A stretch of 64,000 nt of DNA, from positions 248,001 to 312,000 of the forward strand of contig JAHZIX010000017.1 of the NCBI GenBank assembly GCA_022601195.1, given 5' to 3'. Position 1 is the first letter of the stretch, and each line of letters opens with the position of its first letter. The stretch comes from Deltaproteobacteria bacterium. GTDB lineage: Bacteria > Acidobacteriota > Thermoanaerobaculia > Multivoradales > JAHZIX01. The notes beneath the pieces were generated by a model that did no database searches, was not told where the DNA came from, and was given only the letters and a program-made list of their open reading frames with translations. Made by a program: the position numbers and the translations under genes. Positions 8,653 through 18,590 of this stretch are shown here, piece after piece.

Positions 8653-10823
8653 GCCAATGGCCCGACTTTTCGAAGGTGGCCTGGGGGCAGCCAGCTCGGG
8701 GGCAGAATGCCGTACCCGGGAGCGGTTTCCAGGAGGCCGCATCTTGGGAAACTCCTGAAGGCATAGACGTCGCTACCGTCTATTCCGAGAGAGATCTCGC
8801 CGGAGTAGAGCACTTACATTCGATTCCCGGAGAGGCGCCCTACGTTCGGGGGCCCTACGGCACGATGTATGTGCAAAAGCCGTGGACGGTTCGCCAGTAC
8901 GCCGGCTTCTCCACGGCGGAAAAATCCAATGCCTTCTATCGCCGCAATCTGGCTGCCGGTCAGCGGGGCCTCTCGATTGCCTTCGATCTTCCGACTCATC
9001 GAGGTTACGATTCCGACCATCCGCGAGTGCCGGGGGACGTGGGCATGGCAGGAGTGGCGATCGACTCCATTCTCGATATGCGGATTCTCTTTGAAGGGAT
9101 TCCCCTCGATCGGATGAGCGTTTCCATGACCATGAACGGCGCCGTTCTTCCCATCATGGCCCTCTACATCGTTGCAGCCGAGGAACAAGGGGTTCGTCCA
9201 AAGGACCTCGCGGGCACGATTCAAAACGACATCCTCAAAGAGTTTATGGTGCGCAACACCTATATCTACCCACCCTCTCCTTCCATGCGCATCGTGGCAG
9301 ATATCTTCGGCTACACCTCCCGAGAGATGCCTCGTTTCAACAGCATCAGCGTGTCCGGCTATCACATGCAAGAAGCTGGTGCGACGGCAGATCTCGAGCT
9401 GGCCTACACATTGGCAGATGGTCTGGAATACATCCGGACGGGCCTCGCCGCCGGTCTCGATTTGGATAGCTTTGCTCCGCGAATTTCGTTTTTCTTCGGC
9501 ATCGGGATGAACTACTTCATGGAAGTGGCCAAGCTGAGAGCGGCGCGCCTCCTGTGGGCTTCTTTGATTCGCCCCTTCGCACCGAAGAATTCGAAATCCA
9601 TGACTTTGCGCACCCACTGCCAGACCTCCGGTTGGAGCCTGACAGCCCAAGATGTCTACAACAATGTAGCGCGGACGTGTGTCGAGGCCATGGCAGCGGT
9701 CCATGGGCATACTCAGTCTCTTCACACCAATGCCTTGGATGAAGCCCTGGCCTTGCCCACCGATAGCTCAGCCCGCATCGCCCGCAATACCCAACTCTAT
9801 TTACAACATGAAACAGCCAGCTGTCGGTCCATCGATCCATGGGGAGGGAGTTTTTACGTCGAACGCCTCACCCAGGAGCTAGCTCAAAAAGCTTGGAGCC
9901 ACCTGCAGGAGGTCGAGGAACTCGGTGGCATGGCCAAAGCCATCGAAAGCGGCCTACCCAAGATGCGTATCGAAGAGGCGGCGGCTCGGACCCAGGCACG
10001 GATCGACTCGGGGCGCCAGACGATCGTCGGGGTGAACAAATATCGCCCAACTACGGAGGAGACTCCAGAAATCCTAACGGTGGACAACTCTGCCGTCCTG
10101 GCTTCCCAGCTGGCTCGTTTGGAGCAGTTGAAGGCGAGTCGGGATGGAGCCGTGGTGGAAGAGAAACTCTCCGCTTTGACCCAAGCTGCGGAACGGGGCG
10201 ACGGCAACCTACTGGCACTAGCGGTGGAGTCTGCTCGGGCGCGAGCTACGGTAGGGGAGATCAGTGCTGCTCTGGAGAAGGTTTTCGGTCGTCATCGGGA
10301 GAGCCCGCGCATCGTTTCCGGTGTCTATAGCGGAGAGGTAGGAGACATGGCAGATCTTTTGGAGCCAGCTCGAAACCGAGCCGATGCTTTCAGTAGGGAG
10401 GAAGGGCGTCGCCCGCGGATCTTGGTTGCCAAGATGGGGCAGGACGGTCACGACCGTGGCCAGAAGGTCATCGCTACCGCCTTTGCCGACTTGGGATTCG
10501 ATGTGGACGTGGGACCACTTTTCCAGACTCCGGAAGAAACCGCCCGGCAAGCCGTGGAGAACGATGTCCACATCGTCGGGGCTAGCTCACTCGCTGCTGG
10601 TCATCTCACCCTGGTCCCCCTCCTCCGCGAAGCCCTCGAAGAGCTGGGACGCGGTGACATCATGATCGTTGTCGGTGGGGTCATCCCTCCTCAGGACTAC
10701 GAACCCCTCCTTGGCGCTGGTGCCAGCGCTGTGTTTGGTCCAGGAACGGTGATTTCGGAAGCTGCGGTGGAGTTGTTGGACAAATTAGCCTCGAGTCTCG
10801 GTCATCGGCCGACCCCTCCCTGA
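8649..10823 (+). CDS. mutB: Methylmalonyl-CoA mutase large (alpha) subunit
   Basis: This 724-residue catalytic subunit interconverts (R)-methylmalonyl-CoA and succinyl-CoA using adenosylcobalamin. The substrate barrel contains [18 protein letters not shown] near residues 84-101 and SMTMNGAV. The C-terminal cobalamin domain carries DGHDRG with the cobalt-ligating His601. The length matches the family. It overlaps mutA by 4 bases and is followed by meaB, so the operon would channel propionyl-CoA-derived carbon into the TCA cycle. No methylmalonyl-CoA epimerase or propionyl-CoA carboxylase is in the window. Confidence 0.96.
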   Translation: MSQWPDFSKVAWGQPARGQNAVPGSGFQEAASWETPEGIDVATVYSERDLAGVEHLHSIPGEAPYVRGPYGTMYVQKPWTVRQYAGFSTAEKSNAFYRRNLAAGQRGLSIAFDLPTHRGYDSDHPRVPGDVGMAGVAIDSILDMRILFEGIPLDRMSVSMTMNGAVLPIMALYIVAAEEQGVRPKDLAGTIQNDILKEFMVRNTYIYPPSPSMRIVADIFGYTSREMPRFNSISVSGYHMQEAGATADLELAYTLADGLEYIRTGLAAGLDLDSFAPRISFFFGIGMNYFMEVAKLRAARLLWASLIRPFAPKNSKSMTLRTHCQTSGWSLTAQDVYNNVARTCVEAMAAVHGHTQSLHTNALDEALALPTDSSARIARNTQLYLQHETASCRSIDPWGGSFYVERLTQELAQKAWSHLQEVEELGGMAKAIESGLPKMRIEEAAARTQARIDSGRQTIVGVNKYRPTTEETPEILTVDNSAVLASQLARLEQLKASRDGAVVEEKLSALTQAAERGDGNLLALAVESARARATVGEISAALEKVFGRHRESPRIVSGVYSGEVGDMADLLEPARNRADAFSREEGRRPRILVAKMGQDGHDRGQKVIATAFADLGFDVDVGPLFQTPEETARQAVENDVHIVGASSLAAGHLTLVPLLREALEELGRGDIMIVVGGVIPPQDYEPLLGAGASAVFGPGTVISEAAVELLDKLASSLGHRPTPP

Positions 10824-10901
10824 GGATCAAGGACATAGTGGAGGCCATTGCGATTTCCAAAATTGCACCTAAAGAGGCTTCCGTGGCAATCTAGCCCAGC
10901 C

Positions 10902-11918
10902 ATGCAATCTGACATGCCATCCCCGGATCGAAGGGGTCGCCCTACAGTTGATGAATACGAGCGGGGAGTACTGGCAGGTGATCGGACCATCTTGGGTCGA
11001 GCGATCACCCTGGTCGAGAGCAATCTTCCGCAGCACCGAGAGGAAGCTCAGCAGCTTCTACGGCGGCTCTTGCCCCATACCGGGAAGGCCTACCGAGTCG
11101 GGATCACCGGTTCTCCGGGAGTGGGCAAGAGCACCTTCATCGAAGTGCTAGGGAGTGAGCTCACGAGAGAGGGGCATCGGGTCGCTGTCCTCGCCATTGA
11201 TCCCACGAGCTCGGTCAGTCGCGGCAGCATTCTCGGTGACAAGACTCGCATGGAGGCGCTGGCCAAAGACCCTAAGGCCTTCATTCGGCCTTCTCCTAGC
11301 GGTGGCTCCTTAGGAGGGGTGGCTCGCAAAACCCGAGAGAGCCTACTGGTCTGTGAAGCAGCTGGTTTCGATGTGATCCTGGTGGAGACGGTGGGGGTCG
11401 GTCAGTCGGAAACCCTCGTCGCCGAAATGGTGGACTGTTTTGTCTTATTGCTGCTGGCCGGAGCCGGGGACGAGCTTCAAGGGATCAAACGCGGAATCAT
11501 CGAACTCGCCGACCTTATCGCGGTTACCAAGGCTGACGGAGACAATGCTCAGCGGGCTCAGCAAGCCAAGGTGCAATCCGCAGCGGCGCTTCGCCTAGTG
11601 CCTCCCCTAAGTGCCCATTGGAAACCTCGAGTCGTAACCGTCAGCGCTGCGGAGAAGAAAGGCATTCAGGCCTTGTGGAGCCTCATAGAAGAGCACCGTT
11701 CCTGCCTTTGCAGTGTCGGAGAACTGACGGAAAAACGTCGTCGTCAACTGTTACGTTGGATGTGGTCCATGGTCGAGGAAGGAGTCATGGGGGATCTCCG
11801 AAGCCACGCCGAGCTTGCCGAGCAGTTGCCTTCCCTGGAGCAGCGAGTGCTGGCAGGAGAGGCCACCCCGACATGGGCGGCTGAGCGGATTCTCGAGATC
11901 TTTGGTGCTCGTCCGTAA
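10902..11918 (+). CDS. meaB: Methylmalonyl-CoA mutase G-protein chaperone MeaB (ArgK family)
   Basis: The 338-residue P-loop GTPase of the MeaB/ArgK family has Walker A GSPGVGKS (70-77), a VETVGVGQSE switch element and the guanine-specificity motif TKAD. MeaB gates adenosylcobalamin loading and protects or reactivates methylmalonyl-CoA mutase, which fits its place directly after mutB. The start is uncertain. The ATG at 10902 is chosen by family length; a TTG at 10848 (18 residues earlier) has GGAGG closely upstream, and an ATG at 10914 is also in frame. The name ArgK in older annotations reflects an early link to arginine transport and is unlikely to apply here. Confidence 0.92.
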   Translation: MQSDMPSPDRRGRPTVDEYERGVLAGDRTILGRAITLVESNLPQHREEAQQLLRRLLPHTGKAYRVGITGSPGVGKSTFIEVLGSELTREGHRVAVLAIDPTSSVSRGSILGDKTRMEALAKDPKAFIRPSPSGGSLGGVARKTRESLLVCEAAGFDVILVETVGVGQSETLVAEMVDCFVLLLLAGAGDELQGIKRGIIELADLIAVTKADGDNAQRAQQAKVQSAAALRLVPPLSAHWKPRVVTVSAAEKKGIQALWSLIEEHRSCLCSVGELTEKRRRQLLRWMWSMVEEGVMGDLRSHAELAEQLPSLEQRVLAGEATPTWAAERILEIFGARP

Positions 11919-11981
11919 GCCTTCCCCCGAAGCCTGCAAACTCTTTCCTAGGCTCCTCGTCCGGATCTGGCTTTCTCCCCG

Positions 11982-12953
11982 TTACACCTCTGCCAAATGC
12001 AAAAGAGCATCCCCTTGATGCACCAATGGGTTGTTGGTGTACCCGATGATGACTCCATCGTGCCGTGCCCGGATTTTGTAGACCTTGGAGGAAAAGGGGT
12101 TCGAGATCTCGCCGAGGATCTGGTTTTTCTCCAGCCGGTCGCCGAGGTTGGTGGCGAGACGAAAGATCCCGCTGCGGCTGGCTCGAAGCCAGCGGGTTTT
12201 GGAAGCGATGAGGGGCTCGGCGGCCGGGAGAGGGGGTGAAGTCTCCTCACTGGGCTCGATCATCTCCAGATGCTCCAGGACCCGCAGACTGCCGTTGATG
12301 CCTTCGGAGATGGCACTGCTACTAAATCGCAAGGGCTGGCCCGCCTCGTAGGTGATGACGGGAATATCAACGTTGCGGGCTGCTCCTCGGAGGCTACCGT
12401 TGATGGAGTTGGCATCGATGATCAATGGGGCGCTAAAGGCCTCCGCTAGGCTACGAATGGCCTCGTTCTCCAGTTCGGCCCGGATCTGAGGGAGGTTCGA
12501 CCGGTGATGAGACCCGGTGTGAAAGTCGAGGCCGTAATCACACTGCTGAATGACTTCATTCATCAATAGATGAGCCAGACGAGCCGCCAGAGAGCCTCGC
12601 TTGGAACCGGGGAAACTACGATTCAGATCCCGACGATCCGGCAAATACCGAGTCTGGTGAACGAAGCCGAAGACGTTGACCACCGGCACGGCGATGACGG
12701 CACCCCGGAGGTTCTTGGCCGACAGACGAGACATCACCTGGCGGATGATTTCGATGCCGTTGAGCTCGTCGCCGTGGAGAGTGGAGGTTAGAAAGACTCT
12801 GGGGCCGCTGTGCCGTCCATTGACCACTGTAACTGGAACCCCCAAGGGAGTGCCGGTAAAAAGACGTGCTAGGGGAAGCTCTAGGCGTTGGCGCTTTCCG
12901 GGAGGAATCTCGTAGTCGCCAATGAAAATATTCTCATCCATGGATGCGGTCAC
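11982..12953 (-). CDS. Succinylglutamate desuccinylase/aspartoacylase family metallohydrolase
   Basis: The 323-residue protein belongs to the zinc-dependent M14-like AstE/aspartoacylase family. Zinc ligands are visible in the LHGDE element (about H60 and E63) and in LDFHTG further on, and a C-terminal beta domain follows. Members remove acyl groups from amino acids or small peptides. The reading frame overlaps the end of the RimK-type ligase on the same strand, so the two are very likely co-translated and functionally paired. A GTG at 12953 has AAGG upstream; an ATG at 12941, giving ATGGATGA overlap with the rimK stop, is an alternative start. The substrate is unknown; no arginine succinyltransferase pathway genes are nearby. 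Confidence 0.85.
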   Translation of the reverse strand: MTASMDENIFIGDYEIPPGKRQRLELPLARLFTGTPLGVPVTVVNGRHSGPRVFLTSTLHGDELNGIEIIRQVMSRLSAKNLRGAVIAVPVVNVFGFVHQTRYLPDRRDLNRSFPGSKRGSLAARLAHLLMNEVIQQCDYGLDFHTGSHHRSNLPQIRAELENEAIRSLAEAFSAPLIIDANSINGSLRGAARNVDIPVITYEAGQPLRFSSSAISEGINGSLRVLEHLEMIEPSEETSPPLPAAEPLIASKTRWLRASRSGIFRLATNLGDRLEKNQILGEISNPFSSKVYKIRARHDGVIIGYTNNPLVHQGDALLHLAEV

Positions 12954-13836
12954 GGGTGGGGCCTTTCTCAGCTTTCTTTTCTAGAAACTCGATGATGGCA
13001 GAGGCGACATCGATATCCGTGGCGTTTTCGATTCCTTCCAATCCTGGAGAGGAATTGACTTCCAGAACCATCGGTCCACGCTTTGAGCGGAGCATGTCTA
13101 CGCCGGCAACGTGAAGACCCAGAGCCTTGGTGGCTCTCACCGCGGTGCGACGCTCGAGGGTAGTGAGCCTGACAACGTCAGCTGTGCCTCCCCGGTGCAG
13201 GTTCGAGCGAAACTCCCCGGGGGGAGCCTGCCGGCGCATCGAGGCGATGACCTTACCGTCGACGACGAAGGCTCGGTAGTCGGCACCACGAGCTTCTTGA
13301 ATGTACTCCTGAGCCAGCATATTGGCATTGAGCTGGCGAAAGGCGGCGATAACGGATTCAGCGGCCTTGTAAGTTTCCGCCAGAACAACTCCGATCCCCT
13401 GAGTTCCCTCCACTAATTTGATGATCATCGGCGCTCCGCCGACGGTTTCGATCAGACCATCGATGTCGTGAGTGGAATGGGCGAAGCCTGTTACCGGCAT
13501 GCCTAGACCCTCTCGAGCCAGGAGCTGGTGACAGCGTAGTTTGTCCCGCGACCTCGTGATGGCTTGGGAGCCGTTAGCTGCGAACACTCCCATGACTTCG
13601 AATTGCCGCACCACCGCTGCGCCATAAAAGGTATTCGAAGCGCCGACCCGGGGGATGATGGCATCGAAATGGAGGTTCTTGCCGCCGAGAATCACCGAGG
13701 GTTTCCTGGGAGTAATGTTCATATAGCAGCGTAGATAGTCGACGACGCGCACGTCATGGCCGCGATCCGTGGCTGCTTCCTTGAGCCTCCAAGTGGAATA
13801 GAGCTCTGGTCCGCGGGAAAGAATTCCGATTCTCAT
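12934..13836 (-). CDS. rimK: RimK-type ATP-grasp glutamate ligase
   Basis: The 300-residue ATP-grasp protein has an N-terminal preATP-grasp domain and central ATP-binding strands ([19 protein letters not shown]). The metal-binding element [15 protein letters not shown] lies near the C terminus. The family ligates glutamate to a carboxyl group, best known on the C terminus of ribosomal protein S6; relatives make N-acetylaspartylglutamate or other gamma-peptides. AGAGG lies about 9 bases upstream of the ATG at 13836. It is the first gene of a minus-strand pair with the aspartoacylase homologue. The acceptor is not defined by the sequence. Confidence 0.9.
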   Translation of the reverse strand: MRIGILSRGPELYSTWRLKEAATDRGHDVRVVDYLRCYMNITPRKPSVILGGKNLHFDAIIPRVGASNTFYGAAVVRQFEVMGVFAANGSQAITRSRDKLRCHQLLAREGLGMPVTGFAHSTHDIDGLIETVGGAPMIIKLVEGTQGIGVVLAETYKAAESVIAAFRQLNANMLAQEYIQEARGADYRAFVVDGKVIASMRRQAPPGEFRSNLHRGGTADVVRLTTLERRTAVRATKALGLHVAGVDMLRSKRGPMVLEVNSSPGLEGIENATDIDVASAIIEFLEKKAEKGPTRDRIHG

Positions 13837-14350
13837 GGAGAGGAACCTCTGGTTTGCCAGGTAGGTACGACCTCTACCCAGGGGTGATCAGGAAGAGAGG
13901 GACCCACTGGGTCTTGGTCGCCAAGGGGACTCTTCGTCCGTCTCGATTTGGTTTGGGGCATCGGCCACAAGTCTACTGCTAAAGGCTGCGAAAAAGTGGA
14001 TCTCCGGACCTGGTAGCCACACTTCCGACAGCACCTGCCTTCCTTCGATCTCGATGCATCTGTCTTCACCGAAGCGCTTCGCCTGGACGCTTCCCTGGAA
14101 CTAGGAAGAAAACTAACCCGGCTGCCCGTCAAGGGTGATCCTGAAGTCGGATTTTCTCCGCCACCCCGAGTGAAGGCCACTTTGATGCGAGGTCTCTTCT
14201 TTGGTTTGAGGAGCTCCACTACGCCTTGGCTAGGGGTTGCAGGCCGAACTCACTGGGCACGGCTAGATAGATTCTGGACCTCTCTCAGGCGGGATACCGA
14301 CCTGGTCGCTTCGAAGTGGTTCCCAATAACTTCGATCATGGAGAGAAAAA
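13837..14350. other. Intergenic region between rimK and the Cys-rich secreted protein gene
   Basis: About 510 bases separate divergent genes. A reverse frame (13833-14219, 128 codons) ends in a TGA overlapping the rimK ATG, but its Ser/Arg/Pro-rich product has no recognisable domain. A shorter reverse frame about 48 bases upstream of rimK has better composition but no clear start. Neither is called. GGAGA lies just upstream of the ATG at 14351. No convincing promoter was placed. Confidence 0.4.
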
Positions 14351-14887
14351 ATGCTTACCGAAAAAAGACCTTCGACAGCACGATGGACCCCAATCCTGTC
14401 GGGCCTTCTGATCCTTCTCTTTGCCGCAGCTCTGGCTGTCCCAGTAGCGGCTCAGGAAGCTCTAGAAGCCCCTTACCTTCTGACCCTCGATCCTCAGGGC
14501 CTGGTGACGGAAGTCTTCTTCGATGCCAGCAGTGCCCAGGGCGATGCCGATGACAATCTAGGCTCTACCGTTCAAGGGATCTTTGGTGGGGGAGGGGGCG
14601 GATGTACCGGCTACTTCTGCCGCTCCTTTGCCGCAGGCCCCATCGATAACTGCACCGACTGCACGGTTTCTTGCCCGGGCAACGACCACCCAGACTCTGT
14701 CAGCTGGTGGACTTCGGATCAAGGATGGGACCCGGTGATCAACGACTATTGGGTGAGCGGCGGAACCGCTTGTCATGGCGGTGGTATCCGAACGGCGGCG
14801 GGGCTCAACCAGTGCACCTCTGACGAGGCCGGAGTCGTTTGCCGGGACTGTGCCAATTGCATCGCCGACTCGGACTACTGCCCTTAG
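14351..14887 (+). CDS. Small secreted cysteine-rich protein, function unknown
   Basis: The 178-residue product has a clear Sec signal peptide: a basic start, a hydrophobic core at about 15-32, and a likely cleavage site near VAAQ-EA. The mature part contains a six-Gly run and 11 cysteines, many paired as CTGYFC, NCTDC and CRDCANC, ending DYCP. That density suggests disulfides in the periplasm or outside the cell, or metal binding. I recognise no family. GGAGA precedes the ATG at good spacing. A very large secreted repeat protein starts 67 bases after the stop with no terminator visible, so the two are probably co-transcribed and may act together. Confidence 0.8.
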   Translation: MLTEKRPSTARWTPILSGLLILLFAAALAVPVAAQEALEAPYLLTLDPQGLVTEVFFDASSAQGDADDNLGSTVQGIFGGGGGGCTGYFCRSFAAGPIDNCTDCTVSCPGNDHPDSVSWWTSDQGWDPVINDYWVSGGTACHGGGIRTAAGLNQCTSDEAGVVCRDCANCIADSDYCP

Positions 14888-14954
14888 GCAAGTCTAGAGA
14901 AACCTCAACCTGCCTCTAGGCAACAACCCAGAACTCGCCCTGGAGATCCCTGAG

Positions 14955-17900
14955 ATGAATCCAATGAGATTGCCTTCCTGCCGTCGACCGTGGCTCGAGA
15001 TGAATCTTTTCCTTTCGGTCCTGATGTTCAGCTGGTTGCCAGTTATGGCATCTGCCTTAGATGGAGAGATAGTGATTCACGGTTCGGTAAGGGGTCTCCA
15101 AGGCGAGCCTCTGGTTGGAGCCACTATTCGGCTGCTGCCGGTTAGAAATCACTATTGGGATTGGTTCGAGGCTTCTCCTGCGGTAGCCAGAGAAGTCGGT
15201 CGTTCCCAGGCGGATGGGAGCTTTGCCATCAAGGCCCCCGCCCAAGGCTTGTGGACCCTGTCGGTCGAGCAGGAAGGCCTGGCACCGATGCGTTTCGAAC
15301 TCCGGGCCCTCCTGGGCGACCTCTCCCTACCGGAGGTGGTCCTTCAACCGGCGAAAACAATCCGGCTGAGAGCCGTGGGTCCTAGGGGCGAACCCATTGG
15401 CGACGCTTGGGTCCTGCCGCCGAGGCCTTTGTTCGGCGAAGGATCACCGTATTCTTGGCAACTCAAGCTGGTGACGGCCCGAACGGGGGCCGATGGGGTG
15501 GCTGAGGTCCGGATCCCTCGAGATGACCTGTCTCACTCCCCTTGGTGGATTGAGCATCCCCTTTATCTGCCTCGAGAGATCGACTGGGCGAATGAAGGCT
15601 CCACGGCCACTCTCCTCCCTGTGACCCCCTCCGACTCCGAAGGACGGTGGTTGGTGGTGAAGAATGCCGCGGGCTCTTCCTCGGAGGGTCTTCTCATCAT
15701 CCCCTCGGAGCGCCGGGCACCTATCTCCCAGGTGGAAGAGGATGACCATGCCTGGTTGCCCGGTATTTCGCGATCATCCCCTCCCATGCACATCTTGGCC
15801 CCCGAGGAGGGCCGTCTAGGTTTGGTAGACCTGGAGTTTCAAGAGGGAGCCCAGGAGGTTCGAACCGCCGTCCCCATGGCGAGAGAGATCTCTGGGTACA
15901 TCCTGGATGAGACGACCCGCCAAGCTATTCCGGGGGCCTTCGTATGGCTGGCTCGGGACCGGGGAATCTGGAGTCGGACAGATGCTCGGGGTGCTTGGCG
16001 ACTGTCGATAGGGAAAGACGAAAAGCTGATCTTTGGCGTCGATGCCCAGGGCTATCTTCCTTTGAATGTGCCCGTCGTAGGTCGGCCGGGAGACAGGCCT
16101 TCTATTGAATTGAGTCGTTCGGCGAGCCTCGAAATAGCCGTGAGAGGAACCGATGGTAGCCCGGTCCTTGGAGTCGAGGCCGAGTTGCGGCACCTTTCCC
16201 AGGTCCAGGCGCGAACCGGTGACCGTCTGCCGTCAGTACGGACTTGGGTCGATCCGGTGGGCGGCCGAGCCGTGGCCAGGAAGCTCGTTCCTTCAGAGCC
16301 CTATGAGATCGTCGTTGGTGCTCCAGGGTTCGCACCGGTGACGCGGCCCTGGAGTCCTCCGGCCAGTGGCGGCACGACCTCCCTGGATCTGATTCTAGAG
16401 CCCGCGAATCGACTACGGGGCCGGGTGACCTCGGCATCTGGCGAACCCCTTGGCCAGGTAGAAGTCGTTTTGGTAGCGGCTTCTGGGTTCGCACTGCGCC
16501 GTCAGGTGGCGGTCGGTGCTCGACTTCGAGCTCCAGCGCTGGCGACAGCTTCTACGGCAGCGGATGGCACCTTTGAGATCGGTGATTTACCTCGAGGGCC
16601 GGTGGATCTCATCGCCCGAAGAAAAGGCTTCAGTCCCACCAGCAGGTCGGGGATCCGTTTTCCACAGAAAGGCCGTCAAACTGACCTAGGGACCCTCACC
16701 CTGGGGCCGACTCTCCATCTCCAGGGCCGGGTGGTCGACTCCGAAGGACAAGGAGTCGAAGGGGCAGAGATCTTTCTCACCCACCGCGCTGAGATCCCCG
16801 GAGCTGGTGGCAAGGAGTTTTCGTCTGGTGGCGGTCATCCCCTGACGACGACCGATGTCGAAGGAGCCTTCACCCTCCGAGATATCCAGCCAGACCGTCC
16901 CATTAACTTGCAGATTCACCGAGCTGGGTTTGTTCCCAAGAAATTGGAGGGCGTTCTCGCTTCCCAGGAGAGTTCCTTGGTCGTCACTCTGTCGTCTGGG
17001 GGCTCCATCGAAGGTGCCGTCTTGGACTCAGAAGGTCGACCCTTGCCCGGTGCCTTTGTGGCGGTCGAACTCAAAGATGGACTATCGGCAGGGCTCTCGG
17101 CTTCCCTTTACCTTGATGGTCTTGCCACGACAACCGACGCTGCCGGAAAGTTTCGGCTGCAAGGGATACCTCCTGGCGATCTGGATCTCCAGGTTCGAGC
17201 CAATGGCTATCGACCGGAGACCCAAAAGGTCGACCAGCTCGGCGCAGGGCAAGTGAGAGAGCTGACTTTCCGTTTGGAGGAAGGAGTGCTTCTCGAAGGT
17301 TTGGTGGTTACTCACAAGGGAGATCCTGCGGGCGGTTCTACCGTTCGGGCAGGGGGCCACCAGACTCGAGCCGACGAGGCCGGTAAGTTCAGCCTCGGTG
17401 GCCTGGCTCCGGGACAGACTCGAGTGGCGGTGAGGCATCCCACCCTGGGTCGGTCCCAAGAAGTCGTGGGGATCTCGCCGACCGGGGGTTACGTGGAGAT
17501 CTCCCTCCCCGCGTCGGGCCAGATCGTCAGCACTACCGTGGATGAAGGGGGGAGCCCCGTGGAGGGAGCCACGGTCCGCCTGCTGGCTGGAGGATCACCG
17601 CTGATGCGGCGGACTGATCGGCAAGGCGCGGCCTCTTTTGAACGAGTTCCTAGCTCCGCCGATGCTCTCCTACTGGTCGAAATGGAGGGCTACGTCGAAA
17701 CCCAGAAGCGGGTCACCGTTAGCCCTCAAGGGAGTACCGAAGTCACTCTGGTCCTTCAGTCTTCGTGCACCCTTCAAGGCCGGATTCTCTCCTCCCAAGA
17801 AGAGAACCTGGAGTCCCTTGAGGTATTCGCTAGCCGAGCCCATACGGCGACCGTCGTGGGTACGGTGGACTATCGAGGCGAATACGGAATTACCGGTCTG

Positions 17901-18533
17901 AAGGATGGTTCTTGGACAGTGGTCGCTCGGAGTCTCCAAGGCCGTCGAGGGGAATCCAAGGTCCAATGTAGCCCTGCCGACCGGGTACCGAGAGTCGACC
18001 TTGAGCTAGACGAAGGTTTTTCCGTATTGGCGATGGTCTCCCTCGATGGGCAGCCCATCGCCGGCTCGGAAGTGCAGATTCTAGATGGGGTCGGAGCCAT
18101 CGTAGACGGCGGGCGCACAGACCGTCATGGGACTTTTGCTGCCAGTGGCCTCAAAGAGGGGCGGTACCGAATCCGTGCCGTTTCGCGGGAGCGGCGTCTG
18201 GAGGCCAGTGAAGACCTGCGAGTGCCCGAGATGGATAGAGTGGAGATACCCCTGGTGCAACTCACTCTGGCTGGAAACGTCGTCGATTCCAGCAGTGGGC
18301 TGCCGGTGACCGGAGCGCGTTTGAGGCTTCTCGCGCAAGGGGAAGGGGCGTTGAGACTGGTAGCGACGGTCTCCTCGGATTCCCAGGGCCAATTTCGATT
18401 CCCCAATGTCGAAGCGACCCATCTGCGCCTCGCTATCGACCGGGAAGGCTTCGCGAATCAGGTGGTCAGTATTCCGTTGGCAAGTCTCATGGCTCGGCCT
18501 GCCATCTCGATTCCCCTTAGACCAGCTTTGTAG
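14955..18533 (+). CDS. Giant secreted protein of tandem carboxypeptidase-regulatory-like domains
   Basis: The 1192-residue protein has an N-terminal export signal (about 15-36, ending near ASA-LD). About a dozen modules of roughly 75-95 residues follow. Each opens with a strand such as LQGRVVDSEG or IEGAVLDSEGRPLPGA and continues with a T-D-x-x-G-x-F turn and a G-x-x-x-L/V strand. This is the beta-sandwich of the carboxypeptidase regulatory-like/CnaB-like superfamily. No catalytic domain, transmembrane anchor or sorting motif is visible, so it is probably released or held by partners. Such arrays usually act as stalks or carbohydrate/protein-binding scaffolds. It follows the Cys-rich protein gene; a 15-bp duplication repeats its stop codon. 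Confidence 0.85.
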   Translation: MNPMRLPSCRRPWLEMNLFLSVLMFSWLPVMASALDGEIVIHGSVRGLQGEPLVGATIRLLPVRNHYWDWFEASPAVAREVGRSQADGSFAIKAPAQGLWTLSVEQEGLAPMRFELRALLGDLSLPEVVLQPAKTIRLRAVGPRGEPIGDAWVLPPRPLFGEGSPYSWQLKLVTARTGADGVAEVRIPRDDLSHSPWWIEHPLYLPREIDWANEGSTATLLPVTPSDSEGRWLVVKNAAGSSSEGLLIIPSERRAPISQVEEDDHAWLPGISRSSPPMHILAPEEGRLGLVDLEFQEGAQEVRTAVPMAREISGYILDETTRQAIPGAFVWLARDRGIWSRTDARGAWRLSIGKDEKLIFGVDAQGYLPLNVPVVGRPGDRPSIELSRSASLEIAVRGTDGSPVLGVEAELRHLSQVQARTGDRLPSVRTWVDPVGGRAVARKLVPSEPYEIVVGAPGFAPVTRPWSPPASGGTTSLDLILEPANRLRGRVTSASGEPLGQVEVVLVAASGFALRRQVAVGARLRAPALATASTAADGTFEIGDLPRGPVDLIARRKGFSPTSRSGIRFPQKGRQTDLGTLTLGPTLHLQGRVVDSEGQGVEGAEIFLTHRAEIPGAGGKEFSSGGGHPLTTTDVEGAFTLRDIQPDRPINLQIHRAGFVPKKLEGVLASQESSLVVTLSSGGSIEGAVLDSEGRPLPGAFVAVELKDGLSAGLSASLYLDGLATTTDAAGKFRLQGIPPGDLDLQVRANGYRPETQKVDQLGAGQVRELTFRLEEGVLLEGLVVTHKGDPAGGSTVRAGGHQTRADEAGKFSLGGLAPGQTRVAVRHPTLGRSQEVVGISPTGGYVEISLPASGQIVSTTVDEGGSPVEGATVRLLAGGSPLMRRTDRQGAASFERVPSSADALLLVEMEGYVETQKRVTVSPQGSTEVTLVLQSSCTLQGRILSSQEENLESLEVFASRAHTATVVGTVDYRGEYGITGLKDGSWTVVARSLQGRRGESKVQCSPADRVPRVDLELDEGFSVLAMVSLDGQPIAGSEVQILDGVGAIVDGGRTDRHGTFAASGLKEGRYRIRAVSRERRLEASEDLRVPEMDRVEIPLVQLTLAGNVVDSSSGLPVTGARLRLLAQGEGALRLVATVSSDSQGQFRFPNVEATHLRLAIDREGFANQVVSIPLASLMARPAISIPLRPAL

Positions 18534-18551
18534 GGGCCAGCTTTGTAGAGG
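18522..18551 (+). repeat. 15-bp tandem duplication spanning the stop codon
   Basis: CCAGCTTTGTAGGGG (18522-18536) is repeated as CCAGCTTTGTAGAGG (18537-18551), 14 of 15 bases identical. The first copy contains the TAG stop of the giant repeat protein. The second copy places another TAG in the same frame 15 bases later, so read-through would add only five residues. Confidence 0.85.
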
Positions 18552-18590
18552 CCGCCTTTTTCGAGTCTAGTTTTGGAGTCTTGTGGGCGG

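Noticed and set aside
8814..9725. 303-codon reverse frame inside mutB
   Set aside because: It is antisense to highly conserved mutase sequence; long open antisense frames are expected in GC-biased coding DNA.
13833..14219. 128-codon reverse frame whose stop overlaps the rimK ATG
   Set aside because: The overlap is suggestive, but the Ser/Arg/Pro-rich product has no domain and another frame over the same bases looks more protein-like; neither is strong enough to call.
14226..14241. Sigma-54-like TGGC...TTGCA upstream of the Cys-rich protein gene
   Set aside because: The spacing between GG and GC is 9 bases rather than the required 10.
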